Assembly (NCBI GenBank): GCA_037951105.1
Contig: JBAMJV010001400.1
Location: 40,001 to 104,000 of the forward strand
Length of the DNA: 64,000 nt
Direction: 5' to 3'
DNA from: Echinarachnius parma
Lineage: Eukaryota; Echinodermata; Echinoidea; Clypeasteroida; Echinarachniidae
Part shown: piece by piece, positions 1 to 11,279 of the stretch
Numbering within the stretch: the first letter of the stretch is position 1
How the letters are laid out: every line of letters starts with the position of its first letter
The notes under the pieces: model-generated
Databases searched by the model: none
Seen by the model: the letters and a program-made list of their open reading frames with translations, nothing else
What the model was told of the DNA's origin: nothing
Program-made: the position numbers and the translations under genes

Positions 1-24
1 GTGTGTGTGTGTGTGTGTGTGTGA
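1..24. repeat. (GT)n microsatellite at window edge
   Basis: Uninterrupted GT dinucleotide run cut by the left edge of the window. A second, impure TGTATG/TG tract lies at about 433-530. Confidence 0.9.
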
Positions 25-1012
25 TTGGGTTGGATGAATGTGAGTAGAGTGAGAGATGTAGCAAGGTTACATCATTTTATTAGAAAATAACCTCCATTTG
101 TTTTTGTTTTGTTTTTTAAGTATGGTTATCTTTCTTTTAGTGAATCATGATTAATTATTACAGTATATTGTTTATTGAGGAAGGGCTTTTGCTTATTTTA
201 GTACTACTAAATCTGATGTGATTTATTAGTTTACGTTTAGAATATAATAGTTAAATTACTGTGTTAGAAAATGCAAATGTCAAGTTTTGTTTGTTTTTGA
301 ATATTGATGTAAAATTTGTATACTGTTCATTTGAAAATATTTGTAATATGTAAATGTTAATATTATTTTGATGTTCATCTGTATTATCATTTGGAGGAAT
401 AAAAACAATTCTGAAAAAAAAAAATTTAAAAAATGGGTGTATGTAGCCATGGGTGTATGAGTGGGTGTATGGGTGTATGTGTGTGTGTGCGTGTGTGTGA
501 GGGTGTGTGTATGTATGTGTGTGAATGGATGTTGCGTGATTGTACTTTCCTGCTTTGTGAAAACGTATCATGTTCTCTTCAAGTACGTGGCTGCTCAAGG
601 AAGTTCACTCTGAAGAGATACTTGAGCGACGGTTTGTTCCTCATTATAAGTTGTTCTGAGTGTTTCGTTTGGTTAAATCTCATGTGAGGGTACTTTTAAA
701 GGTAAAAAGAGTTCAGGTCGAGCTTTGCAAAGTTTTAAAAAGGTGCTTTTTCTAAATACTGTTGAAGTATTAGCATAGTATTAGTCCATGATTCAACCCA
801 AATATTTATCGTAATTGAAACTAAAAGCCAAAATCTTATTCCACTGTACCTCATGGAATTTATCTCATGGGATATCATGAGCAGGACCGACTTTCAAATT
901 GTATGCCATGACTTGGAGGGCAATCATTCTCATTTAGAAGTCCTTACTAAATGTACTTTTATTCTCATGGAATCAAAATCAACTAAAACACTCACCACAT
1001 TTTGTTCAAACA
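25..1012. other. AT-rich intergenic DNA, no gene seen
   Basis: Apart from the impure TG tract near 433-530 I see only AT-rich sequence. Short open frames here are low-complexity artefacts of the TG tract. No splice-flanked or domain-like coding sequence is visible. Confidence 0.5.
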
Positions 1013-1029
1013 TATTATATAGGAGGTTT

Positions 1030-2010
1030 CGGGTCCGAATCCCGGGGAAACACAATATTCTTATTTCAATTTTAATTTACATTATACATTTCTGAAAGCC
1101 ACATCACTTCGGTGATCCCTCCTCGCACATATCCCCTAAAATGTATGTCTCATCTTTCGGGCTTGTGTCAGGTTCATAACAGCTTCTAACCACCATGAAC
1201 ATTGAAAGGAGTTTAACCCTATCAAGTCTAGGGGGGGGGGGGGGGGCTGAATGAGCCCCCCTACCATATTTTTAACTGCCACGTCCACATTTTTCATCCA
1301 ATTTTCACCAAATTCAGTGACTTTTCCTAAAATTTTATAGGGAACATTGTGGTACGAAATTTAAAAGTGTCAGATTTTTCCCGTTGCCATGGTAAACACT
1401 TTCTGAAAGGCATGTTTGTCAATTTAAGTCTTATTTTGTTTACCTTGCACTTAACAAGTAAATCCTGTAAATTTCTGAAGTGTTTTCTATTTGAAATTTA
1501 TAAACTGTACAAAAGTAAAGTCACAATATCAGAAAATATAAGTCACTTAGTTGTTTTTGTTTTTCTTTGTTTTTCTTTGTTTTTCAAGAACAAAATGGCG
1601 GAAAACAATAGAAATAATAAGAATTACTAAAAAAAAAAAAATTCTCATAATTTTCCGATTTTTTTCTTCTTCTAAATTTGAATTGAACAACCTTTCCATA
1701 CAAAACCCAAGGTATTGACATGGTATTTTCATCTTCAATTAGTAACAGTATCTAGTAAACTTATATTGAAAGTGATTTTATATTAAATATTAATGATTGA
1801 ATAATAAAGAAATTAGAGAGGGGGCCCTATGAGCCCCCCCCCCTTATTGGGCCTGGGAACGCCAAAATGGCTTGGGCTTGATAGGGTTAAGGGACGAAAA
1901 CCAGGACAAGGGCTTTTTCTACTTCAGCTGCTAGAGCACCGGTCTAGCAATCTGGATGTCTCGGGTTCTATAATCCCTATTTTCTTTGTGCTTTTTAAAT
2001 CAATATCTTA
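1030..2010 (+). mobile_element. tRNA-derived SINE pieces, split by a MITE
   Basis: A B-box-like GGGTCCGAATCCCGGGG lies near 1030-1048. A second unit runs from about 1096 (CACTTCGGTGATCCCTC) and resumes after the MITE at 1891-2010, with an A-box-like CAGCTGCTAGAGC and a B-box-like GGGTTCTATAATCCC. The same order of parts is seen on the minus strand at 62160-62400, so this is a dispersed family. The pieces are diverged and partial. Confidence 0.6.
1217..1886. mobile_element. piggyBac-like MITE with TTAA target duplication
   Basis: The ends read TTAA-CCCTATCAAG ... CTTGATAGGG-TTAA, with TTAA at 1213-1216 and 1887-1890. CCC/GGG termini next to TTAA are the known signature of piggyBac-type elements. 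The interior is AT-rich with poly-G/poly-C stretches just inside the ends and has no transposase ORF. It splits a SINE. Kolobok elements also use TTAA, so the superfamily is likely rather than certain. Confidence 0.65.
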
Positions 2011-2232
2011 AGACAATTTCAGATAGAACAAACACGCACATATTCCTTAAACCGGACCTAAATAACATGAGCGCGATTCGTCCCCCTCTATATACCCGCA
2101 TCTTTCACAATATCATTGTAACAAAATCATTGTAACAAAAAGACATATCAATAATAATAATAAATTACATTTATATAGCGCTTAATACAGTGTTTCTAAT
2201 AAGCGCATTATTATTATCCTTGGTCATCAGGT

Positions 2233-2570
2233 ACAGGTCAAACCCTCGCAGAGGGCGCTTTCTTAACAATCATCGGTTTCAACCATTTTGAATCAAATAT
2301 TGTGCATGTGACATTTTGTTGAAATAGTGATTAGATAGAAAGATAATCAACAACTATTTAAAAACCTCTTTTGTAAATTTGTGAAAAGACTGGAGGAAGC
2401 ATTTTTAAATTTATTTTTAACTGCTGGTTCAAAATTATCGAATAATAATTGTGGGGCCCTACAATTATTACAAATGGTTATGTTTATGGATATTTCAGCC
2501 ATTTCTGAACCGATTTTGATCAAATAAAGTTTATTCTGCCATTAAAATTGTATGCTCTTTCGATTTTGAC
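2233..2570 (+). mobile_element. diverged partial copy of the AGGG/TTAA MITE family
   Basis: It shares long stretches with the MITE copies at 25723-26277 and 28019-28571, for example GAGGGCGCT then CATCGGTTTCAACCATTTTGA, the GGGGCCC centre and the GATATTTCAGCC block. Both ends are missing and divergence is clearly higher than between the other copies, so it is older. Confidence 0.6.
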
Positions 2571-3007
2571 ACTAAAAATAGCAGACATAATGATCATGAT
2601 GAAATACAGGTGATGTCTTTATTTGTCAAGATGATGAACTCTCATTCCTATTTCAAGTATCTTATTTGTGCGCATGCGCCGTATGTATCACAAAGTTCAT
2701 TCCTTGATATTGATCAGTGATATTGTTTTGCAGGAGAACTCGATAGAGTTGCTGGTCAATAAAGTTGTGCGCGAGCGTTGTATACGCCCCGTATTTGATC
2801 ATGTGATTATGGAAGGTTAGTAACGCCCCCATACCCACCTGGAAGTAAATTTGTGGGCATGCGCCATAAGTTAAATTTGTAAAAAAAACACAGAAAATCG
2901 ACATTGAAGGTGCTGAACATTAAAGATGTGCGCATGCGCTATAAACACTCGGTATAGGGTAATATAGGGTATTGGGTATATTGGTATAGGGTCAGAAACG
3001 CCCCTGG

Positions 3008-3080
3008 CCCCGCCTCCTCGATCATAGCATATCCAAACTGGAAGTATAATAAAGCGCGGTGACGGAGAGGTTTCATCAGA
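3008..3080 (+). promoter_or_regulatory. putative lectin-A core promoter
   Basis: A GC-box-like CCCCGCCTCC near 3009-3018 is followed by a TATA-like TATAATAAAG at 3045-3054. A candidate start lies around TTTCATCAGATC (3071-3082), the usual 25-30 bases downstream. The whole block is kept in copy B. It precedes a possible non-coding exon that ends at an AAG|GTACGT donor (3215/3216). This is sequence-based inference with no transcript evidence. Confidence 0.4.
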
Positions 3081-3215
3081 TCTGCTCAAGCCTTGGGGAA
3101 GTCAGCACCTGCTCCGAAACCTGAGAAAAAACCATCTAGCTCCGAGCCTCCGAGATCAAACCCTCTGCAGAAAATCCGATCTAGACCGACCTAATTTTCC
3201 TGCAAACCCGATAAG
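3075..3215 (+). other. possible 5' non-coding exon of lectin A
   Basis: This stretch lies between the TATA-like box and a good donor (AAG|GTACGT). A matching acceptor, TTTTACAG at 4992-4999, stands 22 bases before the lectin ATG. No long open frame crosses it. The intron 3216-4999 would hold two MITEs. Copy B keeps both splice sites (donor after 22456, acceptor before 24431). Confidence 0.35.
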
Positions 3216-3298
3216 GTACGTCTAAAAATTAAGGGTTGGTATAGAACATGGACATTTTAGTACCTCGATGGATAATCGTGGAGAGAATAACAATAGTA

Positions 3299-3742
3299 CA
3301 ACATGTCCTAAAATTAATTACAACGGGACTTTCTGCAACGATAACTTTAAAGATAGTATATCAATCAGAATGATATTTCAGGGTATGAAACTATAACTTA
3401 TTACCTACATCTTGCAGAAAACCCCATTCGATTTGCTTCAGTGGTCATGGAGAATGAGGATCTTTTGTCAATCATGACATGTGTCCATTTTCGTTCATAA
3501 CGCGTGAACACAATGGACAACACGTCTCCTTACATTACAAAACCTGGAGGGAAGGGACGTCTGACATGATTGACAAACGATCCTCATTCTCCATGACCAC
3601 TGAAGCAAATCGAATAGGGTTTTCTGCAAGATGTAGGTAATAAGTTATAGTTTCACACCCTGAAATATTATTCTGATTGATATACTATCTTTAAAGTAAT
3701 CGTTGCAGAAATTCCCGTTGTAATTCATTTTAGGACATGTTG
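3299..3742. mobile_element. long-arm fold-back MITE, TA target duplication
   Basis: Arms of roughly 180 bp are inverted around a centre near 3520. Ends are CAACATGTCC ... GGACATGTTG with TA on both sides. Copy B has the uninterrupted site near 22547, which proves insertion and fixes the TA duplication. No ORF. Confidence 0.8.
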
Positions 3743-4039
3743 TATATCTCTATACTTTACTGATATAATTTACATGTATTTTGTAATTTGTCATCATTAT
3801 TTTGTTAGAGAGAAAAGTAGCGTTGTAGATAAATCAAAACTAACTTGGCGTAACCAGTAACGGTTGGTTTTGTATTGAGTATATACCATCATTCAAATTG
3901 GGATGACTGATATGGACATAAATGTTAACATTTCACGGTATTTCATGAAAGGCGATTTGGTATCAAAGCTTTCCTCCATAATTAGAAAATACCTGTGATG
4001 TTCCCTATACAGGTGTGCCCCCGAAAAATGGAACGGGAT

Positions 4040-4219
4040 GGCCCGTAACCAGGATTTTGCATGGGGAGGTGCGTAATTTACAAAAACGGGACCGAGACCA
4101 CTTGGCAACAAAATTTGAGGCCGAGGCCACAGGCTGAGCCGTGTAAGCCGGTTTTTTTTTTGGGGGGGGGGGGGGGGGGAGTGCGTACGCACCCAACGCA
4201 CCCCCTCTGGTTACGGGCC
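4040..4219. mobile_element. short MITE with GGCCCGTAACCAG ends (copy A)
   Basis: Inverted ends GGCCCGTAACCAG ... CTGGTTACGGGCC surround a poly-G run and GTGCGTACGCAC. The orthologous copy is at 23314-23595, where the interior is longer (extra GGTCGAGACC-type repeats). It predates the duplication. Confidence 0.6.
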
Positions 4220-4229
4220 TGCCATAAAG

Positions 4230-4970
4230 ATAAAATAATACCAAGAACAAATATGTTGGTCGACTAATTTGTGTTCTTATAAGGTATCTGTATAATGACA
4301 CCATATCAGGTTCCAAATTTGTTCAATCTTTGCAAAGTCCGTGCCTGAAAAATCGCCCTTCATGCCCGTCATAGAATCAAGCAGTGATCAATACGTACAT
4401 GCACCTTTGTTAATATGCATGTGTTATATTTGAAAGCGCATGTACTTTTAAAATTAAAACAAACTTATTTGATTAAAATCGAATCAGAGAGAGCTGAAAT
4501 ATCAATAAATATATACCCAATTGGAATAAAATAATGTGGGACCCACATTTATTCTCAAATCTAGGAAAAAATTCACATAATGTCTACACTTTTTTTCAAA
4601 AATATACCAAAGCGGTTTTTAAATACATGTAATTGTAAATAATCTTTCTATTGAATCATTATTTTAACAAATCATCACATTCCAAATTTTGTATCAAAAT
4701 AATGGTTGAAAATAATATGTTTTTAAAAAGTACCCTCTTGTGTTTTAACGGCTGCGTTTTGATTGATAACTGCATTTTTATTTGGCAGTTTGTAAGTTTT
4801 TCTACATTTCATGCATGGTGGAAACATAACTACATTTTTTTTAATAACTAATAGTTTGTAACGATATGGTGCCTGTTTTGGTTACTAACATTCAGTTTGA
4901 CCAAAACTGTACTATCCCTTGAAAGTCACGTCTGTCTTGCTTGATATAGTTTGCATCTCATAGCGTCAAA
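4230..4970. other. lectin-A upstream or first-intron DNA, no gene
   Basis: AT-rich sequence conserved almost base for base in copy B (23605-24400). No coding signal beyond short chance frames. Confidence 0.5.
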
Positions 4971-5021
4971 TTGTTCTCCGCCGCTACCGTATTTTACAGA
5001 ACCTACGATCGTCACGGCAAC

Positions 5022-7656
5022 ATGGGTATTGGACTGAAAAGCCTCATTTTGTTGAGCCTTGTAACCGGGCTAGTCGTCCAGGGCCATGGTTACACTGGAT
5101 GTTGCGCTGGATCGAGTTGCCCGCCTTTCTGGACGCACTACCAAGGCAATTGCTACCGCAGTTTCGGCAGTCGCGTCCCCTGGACCGAGGCCAGTCGTGA
5201 CTGTCGGCGGCAGGGAAGCGAGCTCGCGTCCGTGCACAGCGCTGGGGAGAACGCCTTCATCTATGAGCTGTGGCGAAGTGGGACCGACATTTCATGCGAG
5301 TACAACATACGGGTAGGTTTCCCTATGATAATATTGTTTTTTATCTATAATATGTGTAATGGGTTTTAATTTGTAACCCCCCCCCCCCCCCCCCACCCCC
5401 CTCCCCGTTTAAAAAAAGATGTCCTAATCATTTTGAAACGTTCACCCCAGGCCTTTCATACTGGCTCAAGTAAGGGGCCTTGCAATTCCAAACATCCAAA
5501 TAAGATTTGGATAGAGCTCACCCCACCCACCCACCCACCCCCCTATCCAAAACATTTTTTTTGGAAATCCATCTCCGACACGGACAGAAAACTCACCTCA
5601 TATATTAATGACTTTTTAAAAGTCATTATATGATTTGAGACGAGTAAAGTGCATTCTTTTACACTACATCTTTATTTTGGGTGGGGTTTTACATTTGTTA
5701 AATTTTATTTTTTTAAATCAAAAATGGCCCTGGACCCACTCACCCACTTTCAAATCTTATTTTGGATGGTTGGAATTTGTTTGTTGAACTTTGCAAGGAC
5801 CCTAAGAATGGGAATTATGTATTTTTCTGGCCTTGGCTCGGCCTGGGATTACCGTGAGCCAGGTCGGGAGATGGTTTACGCAGCGCGCAGATGCTAGGCC
5901 AGTGGCGTTTGGCAAGCCATGCACCTTTAAAACGCTGTGTAAAAATGGTTGTTGAATATTTTCATACAACTTTAGGTGTAGCGTGATAAGTTGTACAACG
6001 AAAGGTTGTGTTAAGCAGCCATTGTTCAAGCGCTGTGGAAACGTGTTAAATCACGTGATAGTTTCGACCGCAAAATCACCGCGTCAAAACCTCTTTTGTC
6101 CCTCCGCAAACCAAGCGAACCGAGATAGCGCAGTCTGTATTGAGTGAGACTTATAACCCAAAGACCCCCGGTTCGAATCCTACCCTTGCCGCTTTTACAT
6201 CTTGTTTTGTATTTGCTATTTCAACAACGAGATTGTTGAAATTTATTCTTAGCAACAGTTGTAGAACAAATTAAAACAACAGTTGTGTAAACTTTAAACA
6301 ACTGGGGTTGTTGAAAGTTTTGCGTTCGAAATAAAAATCTAAAATTTTGTGAAAGTTTAGTGCTCGAAATAATTCACGCATGTCGATTGTTGGTATCGAG
6401 AATTAGATTTGTAATATCACATATTAAATTATTGATATCAAGAAATGCTTTCAACAGTTGGATGGTTCATATGTTAAAGAGCGGTTGTTGAAAAATTAAC
6501 ACAGTTCAATTCCTGATTTTTACAAATTAAATTCTTGATATTTACGAATTCAATTGTTGATATCAAGAAATCATTTCTTGATATCAATAATTTAATATGT
6601 GATATGACAAATCTAATTCTCGATACCAAAAATCGATTGCGTAAATTATTTCGAGCACTTAACTTTCACAAATTTTTTTTTTTTTTTTTTTTTATTTCGA
6701 ACGCAAAACTTTCGCGAGAAGTCATTTTGATATCGAGCGAAAAAGGTTTGCAAAATTTCGCGATTGATTTCAAGGGCAAAAGTATCGCAAAAATTCCTTC
6801 TGATTTCGAGCGCAAATGTTTCGTAATATGTTTACAGTTTTCGTGCCACTTATGGGACGGCACAGCAACATTTTCAAAATTTTCTGTAACGGCATGGCTA
6901 TTGTTATCAGCTCTGCCTTCCCGTAAAGCCCGGCGCAGACAGAGCCGACTCGACCCGATCCGACTGGTTTTTAGCTCGATTAACTCAGTATGCGCTGCCT
7001 TACGCCGATTCAACACGTTGGTTCGGCTCCGACTTAAAGAAACTGACTCTAGCCTGAGTGAAAACCAGTCGGATCGGGTCGAGTCGGCTTTGTCCGCGCC
7101 GGGCTTAAGTGGCACGGAAACACAGTTCTGCCAAGTATTGCCACGTACGGAATAGCCACGACATTGCCACCAAAATAGGCCCGTTTCATTTCATTCCATA
7201 AACATAAAATTGGTCGCGTGGATTGTGAAACATAATAGCCGCATAGAATTGCGGGTTTTAATGCGAGCCTAGCAAGAGAGAAATTGAATGTTCTAAATAT
7301 CGACTAGAGTGTCACGAATAGGAAAATTGCCCGGGAAACCCTGTATTCAATATTGCTGTTGAACTCATTGGTTATTGAAAATGGGTTTCTCTCTGTATTT
7401 CCTGTTTATACGTCAATAGGGCTACTGGATTGGTCTGAGTGACGTCACGACTGAAGGTCAATTCATCTACACCGACGGTTCCGATGTCGACTTCACTAAT
7501 TGGCTGCCTCGACAGCCCGACGATTTCGGTCGCCGCGAGGACTGTGGCCATATCTGGTACCAGAACCCTAGCTCCGACACCGTTCAGGGGTGGAACGATT
7601 GGCAATGCAATGCCAACACACTTCTTCCATACGTCTGTAAGATGGACGCGGTGTGA
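5022..7656 (+). CDS. secreted C-type lectin A (two coding exons)
   Basis: Predicted sugar-binding secreted protein of 175 aa. Coding exon 1 is 5022-5312 (97 codons, donor CGG|GTAGGT) and coding exon 2 is 7420-7656 (acceptor AATAG|GGC, stop TGA); the intron is phase 0. The ATG at 5022 is chosen because it opens a clear signal peptide (residues 1-21). An in-frame ATG at 4971 lies before the likely acceptor. The C-type lectin domain follows: CPPFW near residue 33, C44, C61, the WIGL motif (100-103), C139, C160 and C170. The calcium/sugar site reads QPD (129-131) with WND (155-157). In this family QPD usually means galactose/GalNAc preference (known for the family); actual specificity is inferred. 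A paralogue lies 19 kb downstream. The length is normal for a single-domain secreted lectin. Confidence 0.88.
5925..6510. mobile_element. GTTGTT-rich element, right end lost (copy A)
   Basis: It starts TTTAAAACGCTGTGTAAA. Copy B (25350-26523) keeps the matching inverted end TTTACACAGCGTTTTAA, while copy A lacks about 47 bp there. The interior contains several CAACAAC/GTTGTTG short palindromes and a tRNA-like B box. Confidence 0.55.
6113..6192 (+). mobile_element. tRNA-like SINE head (copy A)
   Basis: GATAGCGCAGTCTG resembles an A box, and CCGGTTCGAATCC (near 6168) is a textbook B box about 45 bases later. The flanks cannot pair as an acceptor stem, so this is a tRNA-derived repeat rather than a gene. 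The same segment is at about 25546-25613. Confidence 0.5.
6319..6712. mobile_element. fold-back repeat in lectin-A intron
   Basis: GTTTTGCGTTCGAAATAAAA at the left is inverted at about 6690-6712. The arms of roughly 130 bp also share GGTATCGAGAATTAGATTTG. Present in both duplication copies (copy B about 26297-26742). Confidence 0.6.
6927..7105. mobile_element. MITE with ~45-bp inverted ends (copy A)
   Basis: Ends begin AGCCCGGCGCAGACAGAG and the inverted arms reach to CGATCCGACTGGTTTT. Other copies are at 26955-27177 and 58218-58440. The arms are strongly conserved among copies while the centres differ in length and sequence. Confidence 0.75.
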
Positions 7657-8175
7657 TAAGCTGCGTTCACGTCATTGCTTGGAGCGAATTGTTCGCGGCG
7701 AGTCCAGAATACAATGTCCGCTGTTTTAGTATAGCACATCATTGATCCTCCCAATCTTGTTTGATTTATGAGTACCTGTAGTTGTCTGTTCACTATGTTT
7801 CATGCATCTGTTGATTTAAGTGATCCATTAGCTTTTTAAGATTATTCCAAAGTGATATTTGAGAGCAATATAACTGTAAGATACTTCTCAAATCTTTCAA
7901 GAACAAAAAACACCGTTTACTTAGTGACAAAGTGAAAAGTATGTAATATCCGGTTTGATCACGTACTGCCTATTGATTTTGACTACAATCGAAAAGCGTT
8001 CATATATGTCGCCATAACTAGGAGACATGTGAAAAATCTAAACTTATTTAATTATACTGTACCACAAGGTAACCCATATAAGGTACAAGATAAACCAGGT
8101 AGCTCCAGGTGATTTTGGTTGAATTTAACAAAGTTAATTGATCACTTTAAGCTAAATTTATCATGTTCGTTTTTA
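7657..8175. other. lectin-A 3' flank / 3'UTR region
   Basis: Single-copy-like sequence shared with copy B from 44562 onward, where it was separated from its gene by the big transposon. It presumably holds the lectin-A 3'UTR. No further coding frame. Confidence 0.5.
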
Positions 8176-8774
8176 AACCGAACACAAAAAGTAACTTCAC
8201 CCCTAAGCAATTGCCCATAATTTCATAACCAAGAATCATTTCAAGATTTCGTCTTGCCAATACATCCATATGGTAGTTAGGAAAACAATGTGTAAAAATA
8301 AGAGGTAACCATTAATCCATGGTTGAGTGAGCACATATTACTGAAAAAAATAGTCATATTTCAAAATTCGCAAAAGTATTATCATCATTACAAATTATTG
8401 AGAGTTGGAAAATTAAAAAATGCACTGTTTTACAATTGCAATTAATGCATTTTACCACATGTGCCATCACAAAATCAAAATGAATGGAATATCAAACAGC
8501 ATTGTTTCATAAACCATGCTCAATGCATTCCGCCACATGTGCGGATTCACAACAATGTACAGGCACGCGTAATACCTTGTGACTTTAGAATTGGGCCATT
8601 TTGACTTTAATCTGTGCTCATTCAGCCATAATGAGTAATGAATATCTCTGATTTTCGCACATATCGACAATAACAACTGTGCCAATATTGTGGTAAGATG
8701 ACATCTTGAAACAATAATCGGTTATGAAATTATGGGCAATTGCTTAGGGGTGAAGTTACTTTTTGTGTTCGGTT
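8176..8774. mobile_element. AACCGAACAC MITE, TA target duplication
   Basis: Inverted ends AACCGAACACAAAAAGTAAC of about 55 bp, with TA at 8174-8175 and 8775-8776. The uninterrupted site is in copy B near 45482. TA duplication and length suggest a Tc1/mariner-type non-autonomous element (inference). Further copies are at 22629-23100 and 48479-49045. Confidence 0.8.
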
Positions 8775-9303
8775 TAGATCATTTCGTACTAAATCATGTG
8801 CGAGTTCAAGAATTTCTTTTTATGGTTTTGATATTTATAATAGCACATAACGCCACTAGTACAAATATTTAGATTTCCGAATAGTTAAATTAGTTTTAAA
8901 GTCCAAATGTGTTAGATTTCCGAATAATGTAATTCAATTACATTATTCCGAAATGTTTGGCTTTCAAAGCGTAGCTTATTAACCCCGTGAGTGGTATGGT
9001 CTGCTAAAGTCACTCGTGGACCAAATTCTTATCAGTGACACATGAATAGTTAACACTGTTTAAGCATGTAAACGGACGTAACTTACCGGTTACTGGTTTA
9101 ACCATTTCGCACCTCTGATTTCCACACCCTGTAATCATGGTAATCGAAGTAACAGTAACAGTAACAGTTTGTTAAGATATGCCTTAGACTTCTGATTATC
9201 AATTCAACACCTAATAGTTACGTACATAAAATGGTTCTCTTTGCAGTCCAGTGTCCTGGTCACCTTTCATAATCCCCCTTTCTATCTATCCATTGTAGAG
9301 TAA
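8775..9303. other. shared flank, no gene
   Basis: Matches copy B at about 45488-45960. No coding or RNA feature recognised. Confidence 0.5.
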
Positions 9304-9670
9304 TATAGGTTTTCTCGGCCAATTTCGTAAGCTTCTCATTCGTTTTGATGAGCGTGTCAATTGTGGTTCAAAAATCGAGTGATTTACCACTTTTAGCATT
9401 CAATTTAAAAAACACGCCATTTGCATTCAATTTCGCCAACGGATTTCACAGAAGGCGGTATTATGTAATCACGAATTTACTCGCTTTAAATTGAATGACA
9501 ATTTTACGAAAAGAAAACAAAATGTTTTCGAATGATCATTATATGAATTCGAATGCTAACAAAATAATTTGAACTGCAAAATACAGCTGCGGTGACAAAA
9601 TCGGCGAAATTGAATGCACACAAAATGAATTCGTGTGGCCAACTTACGAAATTTACCGAGAAATCCTATA
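9304..9670. mobile_element. MITE with TATAGG...CCTATA ends (copy A)
   Basis: The left end TATAGGTTTTCTCGGCC is inverted at the right (ATTTACCGAGAAATCCTATA). Interior arms contain GAATGC/GCATTC words. The orthologous copy is 45965-46354. Confidence 0.6.
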
Positions 9671-10059
9671 GTACTTAACATTCTAATGTATGGAAACTTG
9701 TCTTAAAACCTTCGTCAAGTGGATTCGTAAACTTACATTTGGCACGTAAGGGGTTAATGCCCTCGTGTAATCAAGTATAATTATCCATTTTTCCTGAATA
9801 GTGGTATTTTGTGTGTCTTATTTTCGTTCAGTAGATTATACCGAACAGGTCATATCAGGTCATACATACCTACACATTTTTTAGGTATGTATGATACCAT
9901 TATGACCCGATACCATTATAATATCGCCGATGGGTTTTTTTTGTAATCGTAGTATAACAAGTTATATTATATGACCTATAAAGATACTGGTGTGCGATTG
10001 GTTAAAATGCTGTCACGTGACCATAGCTACAAGGATGAGAAGCGTTATATTGACCAACA

Positions 10060-10127
10060 TGACGTAAATTACGTCATACCAGTCAATATAACGCCGTTAT
10101 ATTGACTGGTATGACGTAATTTACGTC
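10060..10127. repeat. near-perfect 34-bp-arm palindrome with CRE-like sites
   Basis: The arms read TGACGTAAATTACGTCATAC then CAGTCAATATAACG, and repeat inverted with no spacer. Each arm holds two CRE-like TGACGTAA words. GTTATATTGAC also occurs once more just to the left. Confidence 0.85.
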
Positions 10128-10587
10128 ACAATGGGTGTGTGAAGATGAACAATGTGCGCGCATTAGCATCCTGGCACGCGCAGCGTTGTCAAGCTTTCTA
10201 CGGAAATTGCGCAATCCGAAAGTAAATTTGAAAAGAAGGTCGAATAAAGAAGCATTTTGCGCAGCATTTCGATAACAACACGTCTGTTCTACTCGAAGGA
10301 TTTCGATTTAATCTAATGATTTTCCCTTGTCCATAATTTCATTTCAACACCAAATTTATATTTATCTTGATTTGTAATCTATATAAGTCATCATAATATA
10401 ACAGATATTGACTTTTTCCTTCGGGAACCATATAACATTTCATTTCCCTTGGGGAGTTATATTTTTGTCTCGGAATACTATATTTTTCCTCAGCGCTACG
10501 CGCTTCGGAAAAATATAATGTCCCTCGACACAAATATAACTTCCCTTGAGGATCTCAAATGTTATATTGCCCCTCAAGACAGTCAAT

Positions 10588-11279
10588 GGGCCGTATGCAT
10601 AAAACAAGCAATTGCTTGTGCTAGCCTTTTGCTTGAATCGGTATGCATAAAAACAAGCAATTGCTTGCAAGCAAAAGCATTTGCTTACAAGCACAAGCAA
10701 TTGCTTACTGCTCGTAAGCAATTGCTTACCAAACAAGCAATTGCTTAAAACCGTATGCATAAAACGAACCTTTTACTTGTCTTGATAAGCAATTGCTTGC
10801 GTTTTTTCAAGCACATCCAGACCAGCTTGAGCTCTTGCTTACTCAGGGCATTCGCGTTTAAGGATCAATTTTTCGTACCGTTTCAGGATGATTTCAAGCT
10901 CCATATTCCAGAGGTTATGTTGTGATCAAATTCCTGTTATTTTAGACTTTTTACGGCAATTTTTGTCCATCGATCTGCACAGAAACACCCCTGATGCTCC
11001 GCGCTGTTTCCCCCCTATTTGCGTAATAAAAAATACTGCTGCCAGGTTGGGCACGAAGCGTTGTTGCCCTGCAGTGCGATGTTCGCACAACCGTAACGAT
11101 CCTTTGTCCAACACGTAAGCAATTGCTTAGGCAGTGCAAGCAAAAGGTTTGAGCACAAGCAAAGGCTTGTGCATACGAATTTAAGCAATTGCTTGAACTT
11201 GATCTTTTGCTTGACAAGCTCTTGCTTGTGATTAAAGCATTTGCTTATAAGCAATTGCTTGTTTTTATGCATACGGCCC
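10588..11279. mobile_element. GGGCCG MITE packed with AAGCAATTGCTT palindromes
   Basis: Inverted ends GGGCCGTATGCATAAAA flanked by a 3-bp AAT duplication (10585-10587 and 11280-11282). The duplication is confirmed by the symmetry of the surrounding hairpin. About eight near-perfect copies of AAGCAATTGCTT plus variants cluster inside both ends. A 3-bp target and GGG ends suggest PIF/Harbinger type (inference). No transposase ORF. Confidence 0.75.

Larger units (their letters stand above)
5313..7419 (+). other. lectin-A intron with nested repeats
   Basis: GT...AG intron holding a poly-C tract (~5379-5405), a GTTGTT-rich element (~5925-6500), a tRNA-like segment (6113-6190), a fold-back (6319-6712) and a MITE (6927-7105). 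No coding exon is evident within it. Confidence 0.6.

Noticed and set aside
4971-5021. Upstream in-frame ATG extending lectin A by 17 residues
   Set aside because: A strong acceptor (TTTTACAG at 4992-4999) lies inside the extension, and the ATG at 5022 gives a clean signal peptide. The same holds in copy B.
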